24,914 bases of DNA from NCBI GenBank assembly GCA_031551725.1, contig JAVBNF010000040.1, forward strand, positions 1 through 24,914, written 5' to 3'. The notes under the pieces are model-generated. The model did not search any database, was not told the origin of the DNA, and was given only the letters and a program-made list of their open reading frames with translations. Source of the DNA: JAVBNF01 sp031551725 (GTDB taxonomy: Bacteria > Bacteroidota > Bacteroidia > Bacteroidales > P3). Within the stretch, counting starts at the first letter, position 1. Every line of letters begins with the position of its first letter. Shown piece after piece: positions 6,156 through 14,959 of this stretch. Both the position numbers and the translations under genes were made by a program.

Positions 6156-7892
6156 TTAATAAACCACCAACACGCTGCCTTTTTTCTCTGTTTTTACATC
6201 GTTGCGAATAACACGCACAATGTAAACATAATTCCCGAAAGGCACATAATCTCCATCTTTCATTCCGTTCCACGCTTGATTGATTTCAGTGGTGTAGAAC
6301 ATTCGGTTGCCCCAACGGTCGTAAATAAAAAATTCGTAGACATCTCCTGCTTTTACTCTGAAATAGGGCTTGAAATAAGGATATTTCCCTTGGGGCGCAA
6401 AAGCTGAAGGTGCGGAAATTTTAATTTCAGTTTCATCAAAAACAGTTACAATATTCGACCGACTCTGAGCATTCTCGGCATTTTCGGAAACTAAAAGATA
6501 AGATAAAGAAGTGATGTTGTCAATATTTGTCAAAATATCCGAATACGAATTGCTGTTTGCGGAAAGAGGAATAGCAACAGTGTCTATATTCGTAATTCGA
6601 TATAATAAATATCCGGAAACGGGACTGTTAAACATGTTTCCTCCCCCCCAAGCAATATCAAATTGTGTTTCTGAAATTTCAGCTATAACAATAAAAAGTG
6701 TTTGATAGGTTTTACTAAATGTTGTTTTTTGATAACAAGTATCCAATGCTTCAACGCGGTAGTTGATACTTTGTTTATTTGTTAATCTTGTATTGTGAAA
6801 AATCTTCATTTCCGGCTGTGCGTTCTTATATGGAATAATCATTAGGTTTTGCCAAAGATTGGCAGAATCCAAGAACATAACTCGCAACTCGGAAAATGGC
6901 TTTGTAAAATTCGGGCGGATGGTTAGTTCCACAGTATTCGGGTCTAAAACCGTAGTTTTATATATAATCGAAGTATCCGGAACGGGTGCAATATTAGCAA
7001 TAAGTGTATCGGAAGCATACGACGTAGAGCTACTCGTTCGATTTTTATTAAACACTTTTATGATAAATGTATAGCGTGCATCTGCTACAGCATTTTTATA
7101 ATAATAGTAATAAGTTGATTCAAAATAAACGGTTGTATCTACCAAAGAATAATTTCCGGAATTAACCGAAGTCCAAACTTCGAAACGCAAAGGATCGGCA
7201 ATCGGAAATACATTATTGAAACTCCACGTAATTTTAATTGAATCTGAGCATGGTTTTTGACTTACAATGGGCTTAAACGGCTTTCGTTGTTGAATAAACG
7301 GACTTACGTTTCCACAACTGTCGAAACTCGAAATTTGATAAATTAACGTAGGATCCGTTGATGGATATGAATAAAACGTATTATCTTTTCCATAAATAGA
7401 GTCAATTGCCTGAGCAACATTGTTTTGCAAACGGTAGATTTTATACCCAAGTACATCCACAGAAGTAGAAGGCTGCCAGCCCATTAAAACATTTTGCGTA
7501 TTCGGATCAATACTAACGGAATCAAACACTGGTTCGTCTGGCAATTCAGTATTCACAATTTCTTTACCAACAAGATTAGACCAAGTGATGATACCAGAGT
7601 GATCACCTCGTATTTGATAAAAAAATTCTTGAGCACATACATGTAATTGATCAATATAAAATAATAGCCCACCATTATAATCTGTTACAGTATGTACCAA
7701 ACTCAATGCATCGGGTCGTGTTCCCCTATATATTTCGTACGTTGTCGGAACTCCATTGTTCCAGTCCAAACGGGCATTTCCGTTTACGGAACTAACGGTA
7801 AGCGATATTGGGTATTGTTGTCCTAATAAATTTGTAAAAAAAATCAAGACAAAACAACATAAAAAGATACTATGTTTGAGTTTTTTAAGCAT
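6156..7892 (-). CDS. Secreted FN3-repeat protein with T9SS C-terminal sorting domain
   Basis: Predicted exported protein of 578 aa. Residues 1-24 form a signal peptide (basic MLKKLK, hydrophobic core, cleavage near LLG-QQ). Roughly residues 27-485 form about five fibronectin-III-like beta domains, judged from recurring patterns such as YEIYR, GYKIYR and GYLLYR. The C-terminus (about 490-578) is the gliding-motility-associated CHU_C/type B T9SS sorting domain, with YDRWGNRMFY, AWNG and PFGNYVYIVR clearly visible. The opening of that domain reads APSAFAPQGKYPYFKP instead of the more usual FTPNGDGxND, a divergent start. The ATG overlaps the purD stop by 8 nt (ATGCTTAA), suggesting translational coupling. 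Role unknown; likely a surface or secreted protein. Confidence 0.85.
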   Translation of the reverse strand: MLKKLKHSIFLCCFVLIFFTNLLGQQYPISLTVSSVNGNARLDWNNGVPTTYEIYRGTRPDALSLVHTVTDYNGGLLFYIDQLHVCAQEFFYQIRGDHSGIITWSNLVGKEIVNTELPDEPVFDSVSIDPNTQNVLMGWQPSTSVDVLGYKIYRLQNNVAQAIDSIYGKDNTFYSYPSTDPTLIYQISSFDSCGNVSPFIQQRKPFKPIVSQKPCSDSIKITWSFNNVFPIADPLRFEVWTSVNSGNYSLVDTTVYFESTYYYYYKNAVADARYTFIIKVFNKNRTSSSTSYASDTLIANIAPVPDTSIIYKTTVLDPNTVELTIRPNFTKPFSELRVMFLDSANLWQNLMIIPYKNAQPEMKIFHNTRLTNKQSINYRVEALDTCYQKTTFSKTYQTLFIVIAEISETQFDIAWGGGNMFNSPVSGYLLYRITNIDTVAIPLSANSNSYSDILTNIDNITSLSYLLVSENAENAQSRSNIVTVFDETEIKISAPSAFAPQGKYPYFKPYFRVKAGDVYEFFIYDRWGNRMFYTTEINQAWNGMKDGDYVPFGNYVYIVRVIRNDVKTEKKGSVLVVY

Positions 7893-9165
7893 TAAATTTT
7901 AGCAAATCCTGTCCGATATCACGGCGATAAGATTTTCCTTCAAATTGAATATTCTCAACATCCGCGTAAGCATTTTGCATGGCCTCGGACAAATTATTCC
8001 CGTAAGCGGTAACCGCTAAAACACGCCCGCCGTTGGTAAGCATTTTTTCATTTTGCAAAACGGTTCCCGCATGAAAAAGCAAAGCTTGATGCGCAGAAAT
8101 ATTCATTTCTTTTCCTTTTTCATATTTATCGGGATAACCTTTTGCCGTGAGCATCACACAAAAAGCAGTGCGATTATCTACGTTCAATTCTTTTTGATCC
8201 AAAGTCTGCTTGGCAACGCCGTCGAACAAATCCAATAAATCCGATTGGATGCGCGGCATTACCGATTCCGTTTCCGGATCCCCCATCCGCACATTATATT
8301 CAATCACGTATGGATTTCCATCCACATTCATCAAGCCGATAAAAATAAATCCGCGATAGTCGATATTTTCTTTCTGCAATCCGCTTAATGTCGGTTTGAT
8401 AATGCGTTCTTCCACTTTCTGCATAAATGCCGCATCGGCAAAAGGAACGGGCGAAACAGAACCCATGCCTCCGGTATTGGGGCCGGTATCGCCCTCTCCT
8501 ACGCGTTTGTAGTCTTTGGCTTCCGGTAGAATTTTATAAGATTTTCCATCCGTTAAAACGAAAACGGAAACTTCAATACCGCTCAAAAACTCTTCAATCA
8601 CCACTTTTGCGGAAGCAGCACCGAATTTTTGATTTAATAACATCTCTTTCAAAGCAGCTTTGGCTTCATTCAAATCATCAATAATCTCAACGCCTTTTCC
8701 GGCTGCCAAACCGTCGGCTTTTAAAACAAACGGCGGTTTTAGGGTTTCCAAAAACGCATATCCGGCCTCTAAAGTATTTGCTTCAAATGAACGATATTTG
8801 GCTGTTGGAATATCGTATTTTTGCATAAATTGTTTAGAGAAATCCTTGCTGCCTTCCAATAATGCACCTTTTTTATCAGGGCCGATAACCGGAATATTTT
8901 TCAATTCCGCAGTTTGTAAAAAATAATCGTGAATACCCTCCACCAAAGGTTGCTCGCTACCCACAACCACCATGTCGATTTCGTTTTTCAAAACAAAATC
9001 CTTAACGGCATCGAAATTTAAAATATCTAACGATACATTTTGCCCAACTTGCGTTGTTCCTGCATTTCCGGGAGCAATAAATAAATTATTAAGTTTTTTG
9101 CTTTGCTTGATTTTCCAAGCCAAAGCATGTTCCCGTCCGCCGGAACCTAATAGTAGTACGTTCAT
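7885..9165 (-). CDS. purD: Phosphoribosylamine--glycine ligase
   Basis: GAR synthetase: joins glycine to 5-phosphoribosylamine using ATP in de novo purine synthesis, in the cytoplasm. At 426 aa it has the standard length. The N-terminal motif LLLGSGGREHALAWK, the ATP-grasp segment PFVLKADGLAAGKGVEI (about 145-161), DTGPNTGGMGSVSPVP, and the metal/ATP motif EYNVRMGDPETESVMPR are all intact. The downstream T9SS cargo gene starts inside the last codons of purD. Upstream lies the exporter gene, 81 nt away; no clear TAnnTTTG promoter is visible in that gap, so purD may be read from the exporter promoter. Confidence 0.98.
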   Translation of the reverse strand: MNVLLLGSGGREHALAWKIKQSKKLNNLFIAPGNAGTTQVGQNVSLDILNFDAVKDFVLKNEIDMVVVGSEQPLVEGIHDYFLQTAELKNIPVIGPDKKGALLEGSKDFSKQFMQKYDIPTAKYRSFEANTLEAGYAFLETLKPPFVLKADGLAAGKGVEIIDDLNEAKAALKEMLLNQKFGAASAKVVIEEFLSGIEVSVFVLTDGKSYKILPEAKDYKRVGEGDTGPNTGGMGSVSPVPFADAAFMQKVEERIIKPTLSGLQKENIDYRGFIFIGLMNVDGNPYVIEYNVRMGDPETESVMPRIQSDLLDLFDGVAKQTLDQKELNVDNRTAFCVMLTAKGYPDKYEKGKEMNISAHQALLFHAGTVLQNEKMLTNGGRVLAVTAYGNNLSEAMQNAYADVENIQFEGKSYRRDIGQDLLKFNA

Positions 9166-9193
9166 TTATTTTGTTATATTAGTTAACGAGTGA

Positions 9194-9221
9194 ACAAAAA
9201 AAACAAGGAAACGCTGCGTTC
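9194..9221 (-). terminator. Possible weak terminator after exporter gene
   Basis: On the minus strand a small imperfect hairpin (9208-9221, around GAACGCAGCGTTTC) is followed after about 4 nt by a run of eight T (9196-9203). The stem is short and bulged, so it may terminate only in part. It lies between the exporter gene and purD. Confidence 0.3.
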
Positions 9222-9246
9222 TTTATTGTTTCAGTCTTCTCGTATC

Positions 9247-11604
9247 TTATTCTCTGTTCTTCCGTTTTCTTGTTCTCTTTTTTTCTCTACGTTTGTAAAA
9301 ACGATCCAAAGAAAATAAGAATGTAGGCAAAATAATTAAATTGGAGATTAATCCCATCAATAGCGTCAATGTAATTAAAATTCCCATCCATTGAATGCCG
9401 CCAAACGACGAGAATGCAAAAATAGAAAATCCGAGCATCAAAATTATAGACGAATAAAACATACTGAAGCCGGTTTCGCCTAAAGCATAAATAGCAGCCT
9501 TACGGATATCTCCGTTGTTGATGCGCAATTCCAAACGGTAGCGTGATAAATATTGAATGGTATTATCGGCCGAAATTCCGAGTGCAATTCCGAAAATCAA
9601 AATAGTGGAAACTTTAATTGGCCAACCGAAATAGCCCATCATTGCTGCGGTTAACACCAATGGAATGATATTTGGAATAACGGCTACAAGCACCATTCTG
9701 AACGAACGGAACAAGCCGGCCATGATAAAAATAATCAATATAACGGCCAAAATAATGCTTTCAATCAAATTATTAATCAAAAATTGACTGCCGTGCATAA
9801 ACACAATACTGGCACCTGTGAGCATCACATCGTATTTGTCTTTTGGGAAAATTTGGTCGATACGTTCTTGTAAATCATTTTCAACACGTTGTATTTCTTC
9901 CGTTTCCACATTGGCCATTTGCACGCTGATACGTGTTCGAGAGAAAGAAGTATCGACAAACATAGCCATCATTTGTTTCAACTGACGCAAAGTGTCTTGC
10001 GAAGAAGGTTTTGGAAGATAGTCCATGATAAAGCCTAATTCATAGGTATTGGGCATCGAATAATAATCCATATTTCCATTGTAATAACTTTGCTTTGCAA
10101 ACTTCACAAGCTCAATAATCGAAAGCGGTTTAGCCAATTCCGGAAGTTCGCTAATGGATTCGCTCAACTCATTTAATTTATCGAGCGTTTGCATACTCAA
10201 TACGCCTTTTTCGCGCTTGGTATCTACCGAAATATCTACCGGCATAATGCCTTTGAAATTATCTTCAAAGAATAGCATATCGGTATATAATTTGCTGCTT
10301 TTCGGAATATCATCTACAATGAGTCCGGAAGTCTTTAAACGCGTAATTCCTACTGCTCCGACAAATACCAGCACAGCCGTAAAAACATAAATAGCACGGT
10401 GTTTGGTTGATACGATTTCTTCAATCCAAGCCAGTAAGTGTGCTATCGGTTTATTATCCAAATGACTTGTTTGCTTATAATGCGGCGGTGCACTGTAGCT
10501 GAAGAAAATCGGCAATAAAAACAAAGTTAGAAAATAGGTGACAAAAATGGTAATTGTAGCCACAATTCCAAACTCTGCAAGCATTTGATTACGGGTGAAA
10601 ATAAAAGCAAAGAAACCCGCAGCAGTGGTCATATTGGTAAATAAATTCGCATTGCCGATACGGCCGATCGTTCGCGAAAGCGCCAACACCTTATTTCCAT
10701 GTTTGCGGAATTCGTAATGATATTTGTTGGTTAAGAAAATCGAATTTTCAACACCGATTACAATTAGTAAAGGCGGTATGATACTCGTGAGCATCGTAAT
10801 TTCATAGCCGAGCAATACAATAATTCCCATCGCCCATATCACATTAATTACCACAATTGCAATCGGTAGCGCCATTGCTTTAAACGAGCGGAAAAACGCA
10901 AACAATGCAATTGCTGCAACAAAAAGCGCTAAAAATGAAAACAATATCAATTCATGTTTTAACTTTGTGGATGTCACTGTACGGATGTAAGGCAAGCCGG
11001 ATAAATGTGTCTCAATGCCTGTTTCTAATGTAAAATGATCAAATTTGGCCTTGATATCATCAATAATCTGGTCTCGGTATTTTGAATTCAGCTTGTCTTT
11101 GTCGAAGGTAATCATCAATAAAGTGGCACCGGTTTCGGCGTTAAACAAGAAGCCGTCGTAAAATGGAAGTTCGTAAACATTATCAATCAAACTGTCTAAT
11201 TCCTCTTGCGAGGCGGGCATTTTTGCAAAAACATTTTTTAGTACAAACGATTTTTTTGCTTCGTTTTTTTGTAAATCGAAAATATTAGAAAAACCGAAAA
11301 CTCTATCCACACCGTCAATTTTTGATAAATTGTCGGTAAGAATTTTCCAGCGTTGGAAGTTTTCAAGATCAAAAAGACGTTCGTCGGCAACACCGGCAAG
11401 CATCATATTGCCGTTATTTCCAAATTGTTTAGTGAATTTTTGTTGTTCAACAAAAATACGATTTTTTTCAGGAAGCATCCGCGGAAGGTCGTACGACATT
11501 TTGGTGCGCAATGCGAAATATCCCATCACAACCGTAAGGACGCCAATAAACAAGAGATTCCAAAAACGCTGCCTAAGAATAAACCGGGCGATATGTTTCC
11601 ACAT
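9247..11604 (-). CDS. RND/MMPL-type exporter permease
   Basis: Large membrane protein of 785 aa with the duplicated RND layout: TM1 at about 13-32, a soluble loop at 35-215, a helix bundle at 218-370, then the same plan in the second half, with helices from about 405-420 and 620-775. Sterol-sensing-domain-like stretches occur twice: IPPLLIVIGVENSIFL (about 276-291) and FGIALGISADNTIQYLSRYR in the second half, whose Asp resembles the proton-relay residue of RND pumps. It belongs to the predicted RND superfamily exporters of the MMPL kind, whose members move lipids or other hydrophobic compounds; the substrate here is unknown. No periplasmic adaptor or outer-membrane partner is adjacent. The C-terminal tail is strongly basic (KRREKKRTRKRKNRE). 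A divergent promoter region precedes it. Confidence 0.87.
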   Translation of the reverse strand: MWKHIARFILRQRFWNLLFIGVLTVVMGYFALRTKMSYDLPRMLPEKNRIFVEQQKFTKQFGNNGNMMLAGVADERLFDLENFQRWKILTDNLSKIDGVDRVFGFSNIFDLQKNEAKKSFVLKNVFAKMPASQEELDSLIDNVYELPFYDGFLFNAETGATLLMITFDKDKLNSKYRDQIIDDIKAKFDHFTLETGIETHLSGLPYIRTVTSTKLKHELILFSFLALFVAAIALFAFFRSFKAMALPIAIVVINVIWAMGIIVLLGYEITMLTSIIPPLLIVIGVENSIFLTNKYHYEFRKHGNKVLALSRTIGRIGNANLFTNMTTAAGFFAFIFTRNQMLAEFGIVATITIFVTYFLTLFLLPIFFSYSAPPHYKQTSHLDNKPIAHLLAWIEEIVSTKHRAIYVFTAVLVFVGAVGITRLKTSGLIVDDIPKSSKLYTDMLFFEDNFKGIMPVDISVDTKREKGVLSMQTLDKLNELSESISELPELAKPLSIIELVKFAKQSYYNGNMDYYSMPNTYELGFIMDYLPKPSSQDTLRQLKQMMAMFVDTSFSRTRISVQMANVETEEIQRVENDLQERIDQIFPKDKYDVMLTGASIVFMHGSQFLINNLIESIILAVILIIFIMAGLFRSFRMVLVAVIPNIIPLVLTAAMMGYFGWPIKVSTILIFGIALGISADNTIQYLSRYRLELRINNGDIRKAAIYALGETGFSMFYSSIILMLGFSIFAFSSFGGIQWMGILITLTLLMGLISNLIILPTFLFSLDRFYKRREKKRTRKRKNRE

Positions 11605-11626
11605 AATACTATCTTTTTTAATTAGG

Positions 11627-11634
11627 CAAATATA
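11627..11634 (-). promoter_or_regulatory. -7 promoter box for the exporter gene
   Basis: Minus-strand TATATTTG fits the Bacteroidota -7 consensus TAnnTTTG, 22 nt upstream of the exporter ATG. The expected -33 TTTG about 20 bp further up is not well matched. The same stretch GCAAATATACGAAAAAA is found upstream of parA (23900-23916). Confidence 0.6.
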
Positions 11635-11682
11635 CGAAAAAAAAATAATATCGAAATACCGTAAAGATTATGGATTTTTTCG

Positions 11683-11690
11683 TATCTTTG
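11683..11690 (+). promoter_or_regulatory. -7 promoter box for the lipoprotein gene
   Basis: TATCTTTG fits TAnnTTTG and lies 25 nt before the ATG at 11716. No good -33 TTTG is seen at the usual distance. With the minus-strand box at 11627-11634 it makes a compact divergent promoter region. Confidence 0.65.
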
Positions 11691-11715
11691 CAAAACACCT
11701 AACTAAAACGGAAAT

Positions 11716-12240
11716 ATGAAGCTATTTCGACCTCTTTTTGGATTTTTTGTAGTTGCTGCATTTGTAATAAGTTTGACAATCGCTTGTCAAGATGATAAAC
11801 CCAGCGAATTAACAGCCTTGGCAGGACGTTGGGAAGAACAAAATGTAAATGTATATGATGAACGATCTACTTATACAATTATAACCTACTATTGTGATTA
11901 TACCTTCGAGTTGATTACCACGATTGTAAATGATTCTACAAGTAAATACAATTCACCTTGCTTCGAAGCGGATTCCTACAAGGAGTATGTGAAAGGAGTA
12001 TATAAATGGAATAAAGACGATGCAACCATATCCATGCAAGGCGTTTATTTTAGGGACAAAATGTTTACGGATACTGCCACAAACGATTTAGGTTCTCCAT
12101 GTAACTATCATGCAGGTAATTATGAGCATGTCTTTACCTATAATTATGCCGACGGCTATTTATATATGGATTACTATAATTCGGAAAGATCTACGATCTT
12201 GACAATGGCTATGAACGGCAAGCCAACGAATTGTTATTAA
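11716..12240 (+). CDS. Putative lipoprotein, lipocalin-like
   Basis: A 174-aa protein with a lipoprotein signal: a hydrophobic stretch at 7-23 and a lipobox ending ISLTIAC, with C24 as the lipidated residue. The sequence after it, QDDK, resembles the acidic export signals that send lipoproteins to the cell surface in Bacteroidota (inference). The mature part begins with LAGRWEEQNV, reminiscent of the G-x-W start of lipocalin-like domains, and continues as a beta-rich chain with many Tyr and four further Cys (CDYTF, SPCFE, SPCNY and the C-terminal NCY). I do not recognise a specific family; the lipocalin-like call rests on that short motif and general pattern only. A flippase-like gene follows after 10 nt, so the two are probably co-transcribed. 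Confidence 0.7.
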   Translation: MKLFRPLFGFFVVAAFVISLTIACQDDKPSELTALAGRWEEQNVNVYDERSTYTIITYYCDYTFELITTIVNDSTSKYNSPCFEADSYKEYVKGVYKWNKDDATISMQGVYFRDKMFTDTATNDLGSPCNYHAGNYEHVFTYNYADGYLYMDYYNSERSTILTMAMNGKPTNCY

Positions 12241-12250
12241 ACTTTTTTTT

Positions 12251-13309
12251 ATGAACGAAATTAATATTCAACGCTATTTTTCGTTCAGACGAGTTTTAAT
12301 ACCCGTACTTATTGGCGTTTGTGTTGCCGCCTTATTGGTTTTCCGCAACTTCGATGCTTCCGAAGCCGCTTATCTTGATTTATTTCGTACTTGGACATAC
12401 CAGTCTACTTTGTGGACGTGCTGTGCTTTGCTGATGATGGCTGTGCGCGATCTTGCTTATATGTATCGTATTCGCTTGCTTACAGATTTTAAATTAAGCT
12501 GGCGCGATAGTTTTCAAGTAATTATGCTTTGGGAATTTTCCTCTGCTCTCACTCCCTCTGTGGTTGGTGGCTCAGCTGTAGCTTTATTTATTGTCGCAAA
12601 AGAAGGCATCCGTGCCGGACGGTCAACAGCTATCGTTTTGATAACCGCTTTGTTAGATGAGATGTTTTATGTGATTTGTGTGCCCTTGATTTTTATTTTT
12701 TTGGATATGGGGGAACTTTTTTCCGTTCTTAAAAACGCCTCCATTGTTGGACAAAATGTTAGCTTGGCAAGTCTCTTTTTTATCGGATACGGATTTATTG
12801 TTTTTCTCACACTAAGTATCATTTTTGGTGTTTTTGTAAAGCCCCATTGGTTTAAAAGCATCTTGCACCGCTTGTTTTCGTTCGGATTTTTAAAACGCTG
12901 GCAACATCACATCGATACTTTTGGCGACGATCTTATTACAACTTCCGTTGAAATGAAAGGCCGTTCGCTGATGTTCTGGATAAAAGCCTTTGGCTCCACC
13001 GTATTTTCCTGGTTGGCACGTTTCACGGTGGTTAATTTTTTGATTATGGCTGTTAGTCCCAACCACGATAACTTAATGGTTTTTGCCCGTCAATTGGTAA
13101 TGTGGGTAGTATTGTTAATTAGCCCGACACCCGGCGGAAGCGGCTTGGCCGAATACAGTTTTCCGCTCTTTTTAGGCGAATATATCCCCGATGGATTAGC
13201 ACCTGGATTAGCCTTCTTGTGGCGCTTATTCAGCTATTACCCTTATTTGATTATCGGTTCGATTGTGTTGCCGTTGTGGTTGAAAAAGGTGTATCGAAAA
13301 AGAAACTAA
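12251..13309 (+). CDS. Flippase-like membrane protein (LPG synthase TM-region family)
   Basis: A 352-aa multi-pass membrane protein of the UPF0104/TIGR00374 family, homologous to the N-terminal flippase half of MprF. The diagnostic motif SPTPGGSGLAE is at 291-301, and LTPSVVGGSAVALF near residues 100-113 matches the first conserved repeat. About eight hydrophobic helices are apparent (for example 14-30, 53-66, 125-150 and 172-195). There is no C-terminal aminoacyl-transferase domain, so it is a stand-alone flippase-like protein rather than MprF. The substrate is unknown, possibly a lipid. It starts 10 nt after the lipoprotein gene and ends just upstream of the rpmE promoter. Confidence 0.85.
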   Translation: MNEINIQRYFSFRRVLIPVLIGVCVAALLVFRNFDASEAAYLDLFRTWTYQSTLWTCCALLMMAVRDLAYMYRIRLLTDFKLSWRDSFQVIMLWEFSSALTPSVVGGSAVALFIVAKEGIRAGRSTAIVLITALLDEMFYVICVPLIFIFLDMGELFSVLKNASIVGQNVSLASLFFIGYGFIVFLTLSIIFGVFVKPHWFKSILHRLFSFGFLKRWQHHIDTFGDDLITTSVEMKGRSLMFWIKAFGSTVFSWLARFTVVNFLIMAVSPNHDNLMVFARQLVMWVVLLISPTPGGSGLAEYSFPLFLGEYIPDGLAPGLAFLWRLFSYYPYLIIGSIVLPLWLKKVYRKRN

Positions 13310-13351
13310 TTTGTTTCAAATAAATTTTTTACAAAAATATTTTCCAAAAAA

Positions 13352-13383
13352 TTTGGTGATTTCAAAAATAATACGTACCTTTG
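13352..13383 (+). promoter_or_regulatory. Promoter of rpmE
   Basis: -33 box TTTG at 13352-13355, a 20-bp spacer, and -7 box TACCTTTG at 13376-13383: a full match to the Bacteroidota promoter pattern. It lies downstream of upstream in-frame ATG codons, so it helps place the rpmE start at 13413. Confidence 0.85.
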
Positions 13384-13412
13384 CAGTCCTAAAAAGAAAA
13401 AGATATTTAGAT

Positions 13413-13676
13413 ATGAGAAAAGATATTCATCCTGATAGCTACAGATTGGTTGTATTTAAAGATATGTCGAACGATTATTCGTTTTTGTGCAAATCTTGCG
13501 TTCAGACCCGTGAAACCGTTAAATGGGAAGATGGCAACGAGTATCCTTTGTATAAATTGGAAATCTCGAACATGTCGCACCCGTTCTTTACCGGTAAAGT
13601 GAAATTGGTGGATACTGCAGGTCGTGTAGACAAGTTCATGAACAAATACAAAAAACATATTGACGCTAAAAAATAA
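13413..13676 (+). CDS. rpmE2: 50S ribosomal protein L31 type B
   Basis: An 87-aa ribosomal protein starting MRKDIHPDSYRLVVFKDMSN, typical of the zinc-independent type B L31 of Bacteroidota; it ends with the family's SHPFFTGKVKLVDTAGRVDKF region. The reading frame is open further upstream to 13311, but that part would lie across the -33/-7 promoter, so the ATG at 13413 is chosen. A CxxC pair (C26, C29) is present without the second pair that binds zinc in type A L31, so metal binding is doubtful. It is a single-gene unit with its own promoter and a strong terminator. Confidence 0.96.
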   Translation: MRKDIHPDSYRLVVFKDMSNDYSFLCKSCVQTRETVKWEDGNEYPLYKLEISNMSHPFFTGKVKLVDTAGRVDKFMNKYKKHIDAKK

Positions 13677-13697
13677 GCGTCAGTGATGCCGTTCTAT

Positions 13698-13732
13698 AAA
13701 ACGAGTGCTTGAAAAAGCACTCGTTTTTTTTT
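13698..13732 (+). terminator. Terminator of rpmE
   Basis: A perfect 13-bp stem (13698-13710 with 13715-13727), a GAAA tetraloop, then a T-run to 13732. It starts 22 nt after the rpmE stop. The last T residues and the following G also form the -33 box of the next promoter. Confidence 0.95.
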
Positions 13733-13761
13733 GGATTAATCAGAAAAAATGCGTATTTTTG
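13730..13761 (+). promoter_or_regulatory. Promoter of the glmU-like/lon cluster
   Basis: -33 box TTTG at 13730-13733, a 20-bp spacer, and -7 box TATTTTTG at 13754-13761, an exact match to the Bacteroidota pattern, about 32 nt before the ATG at 13793. The -33 box overlaps the T-run of the rpmE terminator. Confidence 0.82.
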
Positions 13762-13792
13762 TTTTTTATTAATACGTTTAATTCTTAGACCC

Positions 13793-14950
13793 ATGAATTT
13801 TATATTGTTTGACGACTCCACAACCAGAACAAACCTACAACCGCTTACGTTTACACGCCCTATTGCCGAATTGCGTGTTGGTATTACAACGATTCGCGAG
13901 AAATGGGAAAGTGCCTTGCAAACTTCAACCTCCACCCTCACAGAAGAATATTTGAGCGTGAAATTTCCGCTCAAGCGTGAAGAGCACAATGTTTTGATTG
14001 ACGGTTCAATTATTCCTAACCCCGATTTGGCCAAACAAATCAAAGCACTGAAAGCAAATCAAGCGCTTGTGCATAACGAAACAATGATTGCTTATTACAA
14101 TTCAGAAAGCGACACCGCGCCCGAAGATATGGAGCAAATCGAATATTCCGGTGAAGTGCTGAAAGTAAATTTCCTTTGGGATTTGTATGTATTGAATGAT
14201 GCTGTGCTCCGCTCCGACTTTGAACAACTTACAGCCGGAAGAAAATCGGCACCGCTCAGCGATTCCAACCAATTAATAGGCAAAGGTGGATTATTTATTG
14301 AAGAAGGTGCTGTAATTGAAGGCGCTATCTTAAACACCAATACCGGTCCGATTTACATCGGAAAAGATGCCGAAATTATGGAAGGTAGCTGTATTCGCGG
14401 GCCTTTTGCACTTTGTGATCACGCTGCAGTAAAACTCGGTACGAAAATTTATGGTGCAACTACGATTGGTCCATACTCAAAAGTTGGCGGCGAGTTGAAT
14501 AATGTTATTTTTACAGCTTATTCGAACAAAGCACACGATGGATTCTTAGGAAATTCCGTTATCGGCGAATGGTGCAACATGGGCGCAGGAACAACGAGTT
14601 CGAACCTGAAAAACACTTACGACGAAGTGAAAATCTGGAATTATACGTGGGATACGTTTATTGCTACCGGCCAACAATTCTGCGGATTGTTTATGGGCGA
14701 CCATTCCAAAACCGCCATTCAAACCACATTGAACACCGGCACGGTGATTGGTGTTGGGACGAATGCTTTTGGAAGCGGATTTTTAAGAAATTTTATTCCC
14801 TCCTTTACATGGGGTGGAAAACAATACGATTTCAATAAATTTGTGGATACGGCCAAACGTGTTTATGCACGTCGTGATCGTGAATTTGATGCCAATGAAG
14901 AAAGCATCATGAAACATGTGTTTAATACAACTGCAAAAAACCGTCGATAA
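13793..14950 (+). CDS. GlmU-like sugar nucleotidyltransferase/acyltransferase
   Basis: A 385-aa protein of the Bacteroidota GlmU-like family (TIGR03991 type), thought to act in UDP-GlcNAc formation or a related sugar-nucleotide step. The N-terminal part (1-150; MNFILFDDSTTRTNLQPLTF, TRPIAELRVGITTIREKW) is a diverged nucleotidyltransferase domain without a classic GGxGTRL loop. From about 160 to 335 lies a left-handed beta-helix of hexapeptide repeats, with HDGFLGNSVIGEWCNMGAGT (248-267) resembling the GlmU acetyltransferase site. The start at 13793 is chosen because an earlier in-frame ATG at 13709 would lie inside the rpmE terminator and ahead of the promoter. lon follows after 9 nt. Confidence 0.88.
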   Translation: MNFILFDDSTTRTNLQPLTFTRPIAELRVGITTIREKWESALQTSTSTLTEEYLSVKFPLKREEHNVLIDGSIIPNPDLAKQIKALKANQALVHNETMIAYYNSESDTAPEDMEQIEYSGEVLKVNFLWDLYVLNDAVLRSDFEQLTAGRKSAPLSDSNQLIGKGGLFIEEGAVIEGAILNTNTGPIYIGKDAEIMEGSCIRGPFALCDHAAVKLGTKIYGATTIGPYSKVGGELNNVIFTAYSNKAHDGFLGNSVIGEWCNMGAGTTSSNLKNTYDEVKIWNYTWDTFIATGQQFCGLFMGDHSKTAIQTTLNTGTVIGVGTNAFGSGFLRNFIPSFTWGGKQYDFNKFVDTAKRVYARRDREFDANEESIMKHVFNTTAKNRR

Positions 14951-14959
14951 TAAGATTAT

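Noticed and set aside
13310..13330. Terminator after the flippase-like gene
   Set aside because: Only a 5-bp AT-rich stem (ATTTG/CAAAT) with a short T-run is present; too weak to list as a feature.
13311..13412. N-terminal extension of L31 from an upstream ATG
   Set aside because: The extension would contain the -33/-7 promoter and is not part of the L31 family; the family starts at the ATG at 13413.
13709..13792. N-terminal extension of the GlmU-like protein
   Set aside because: It would begin inside the rpmE terminator, upstream of the promoter; the family start MNFILFDD is at 13793.
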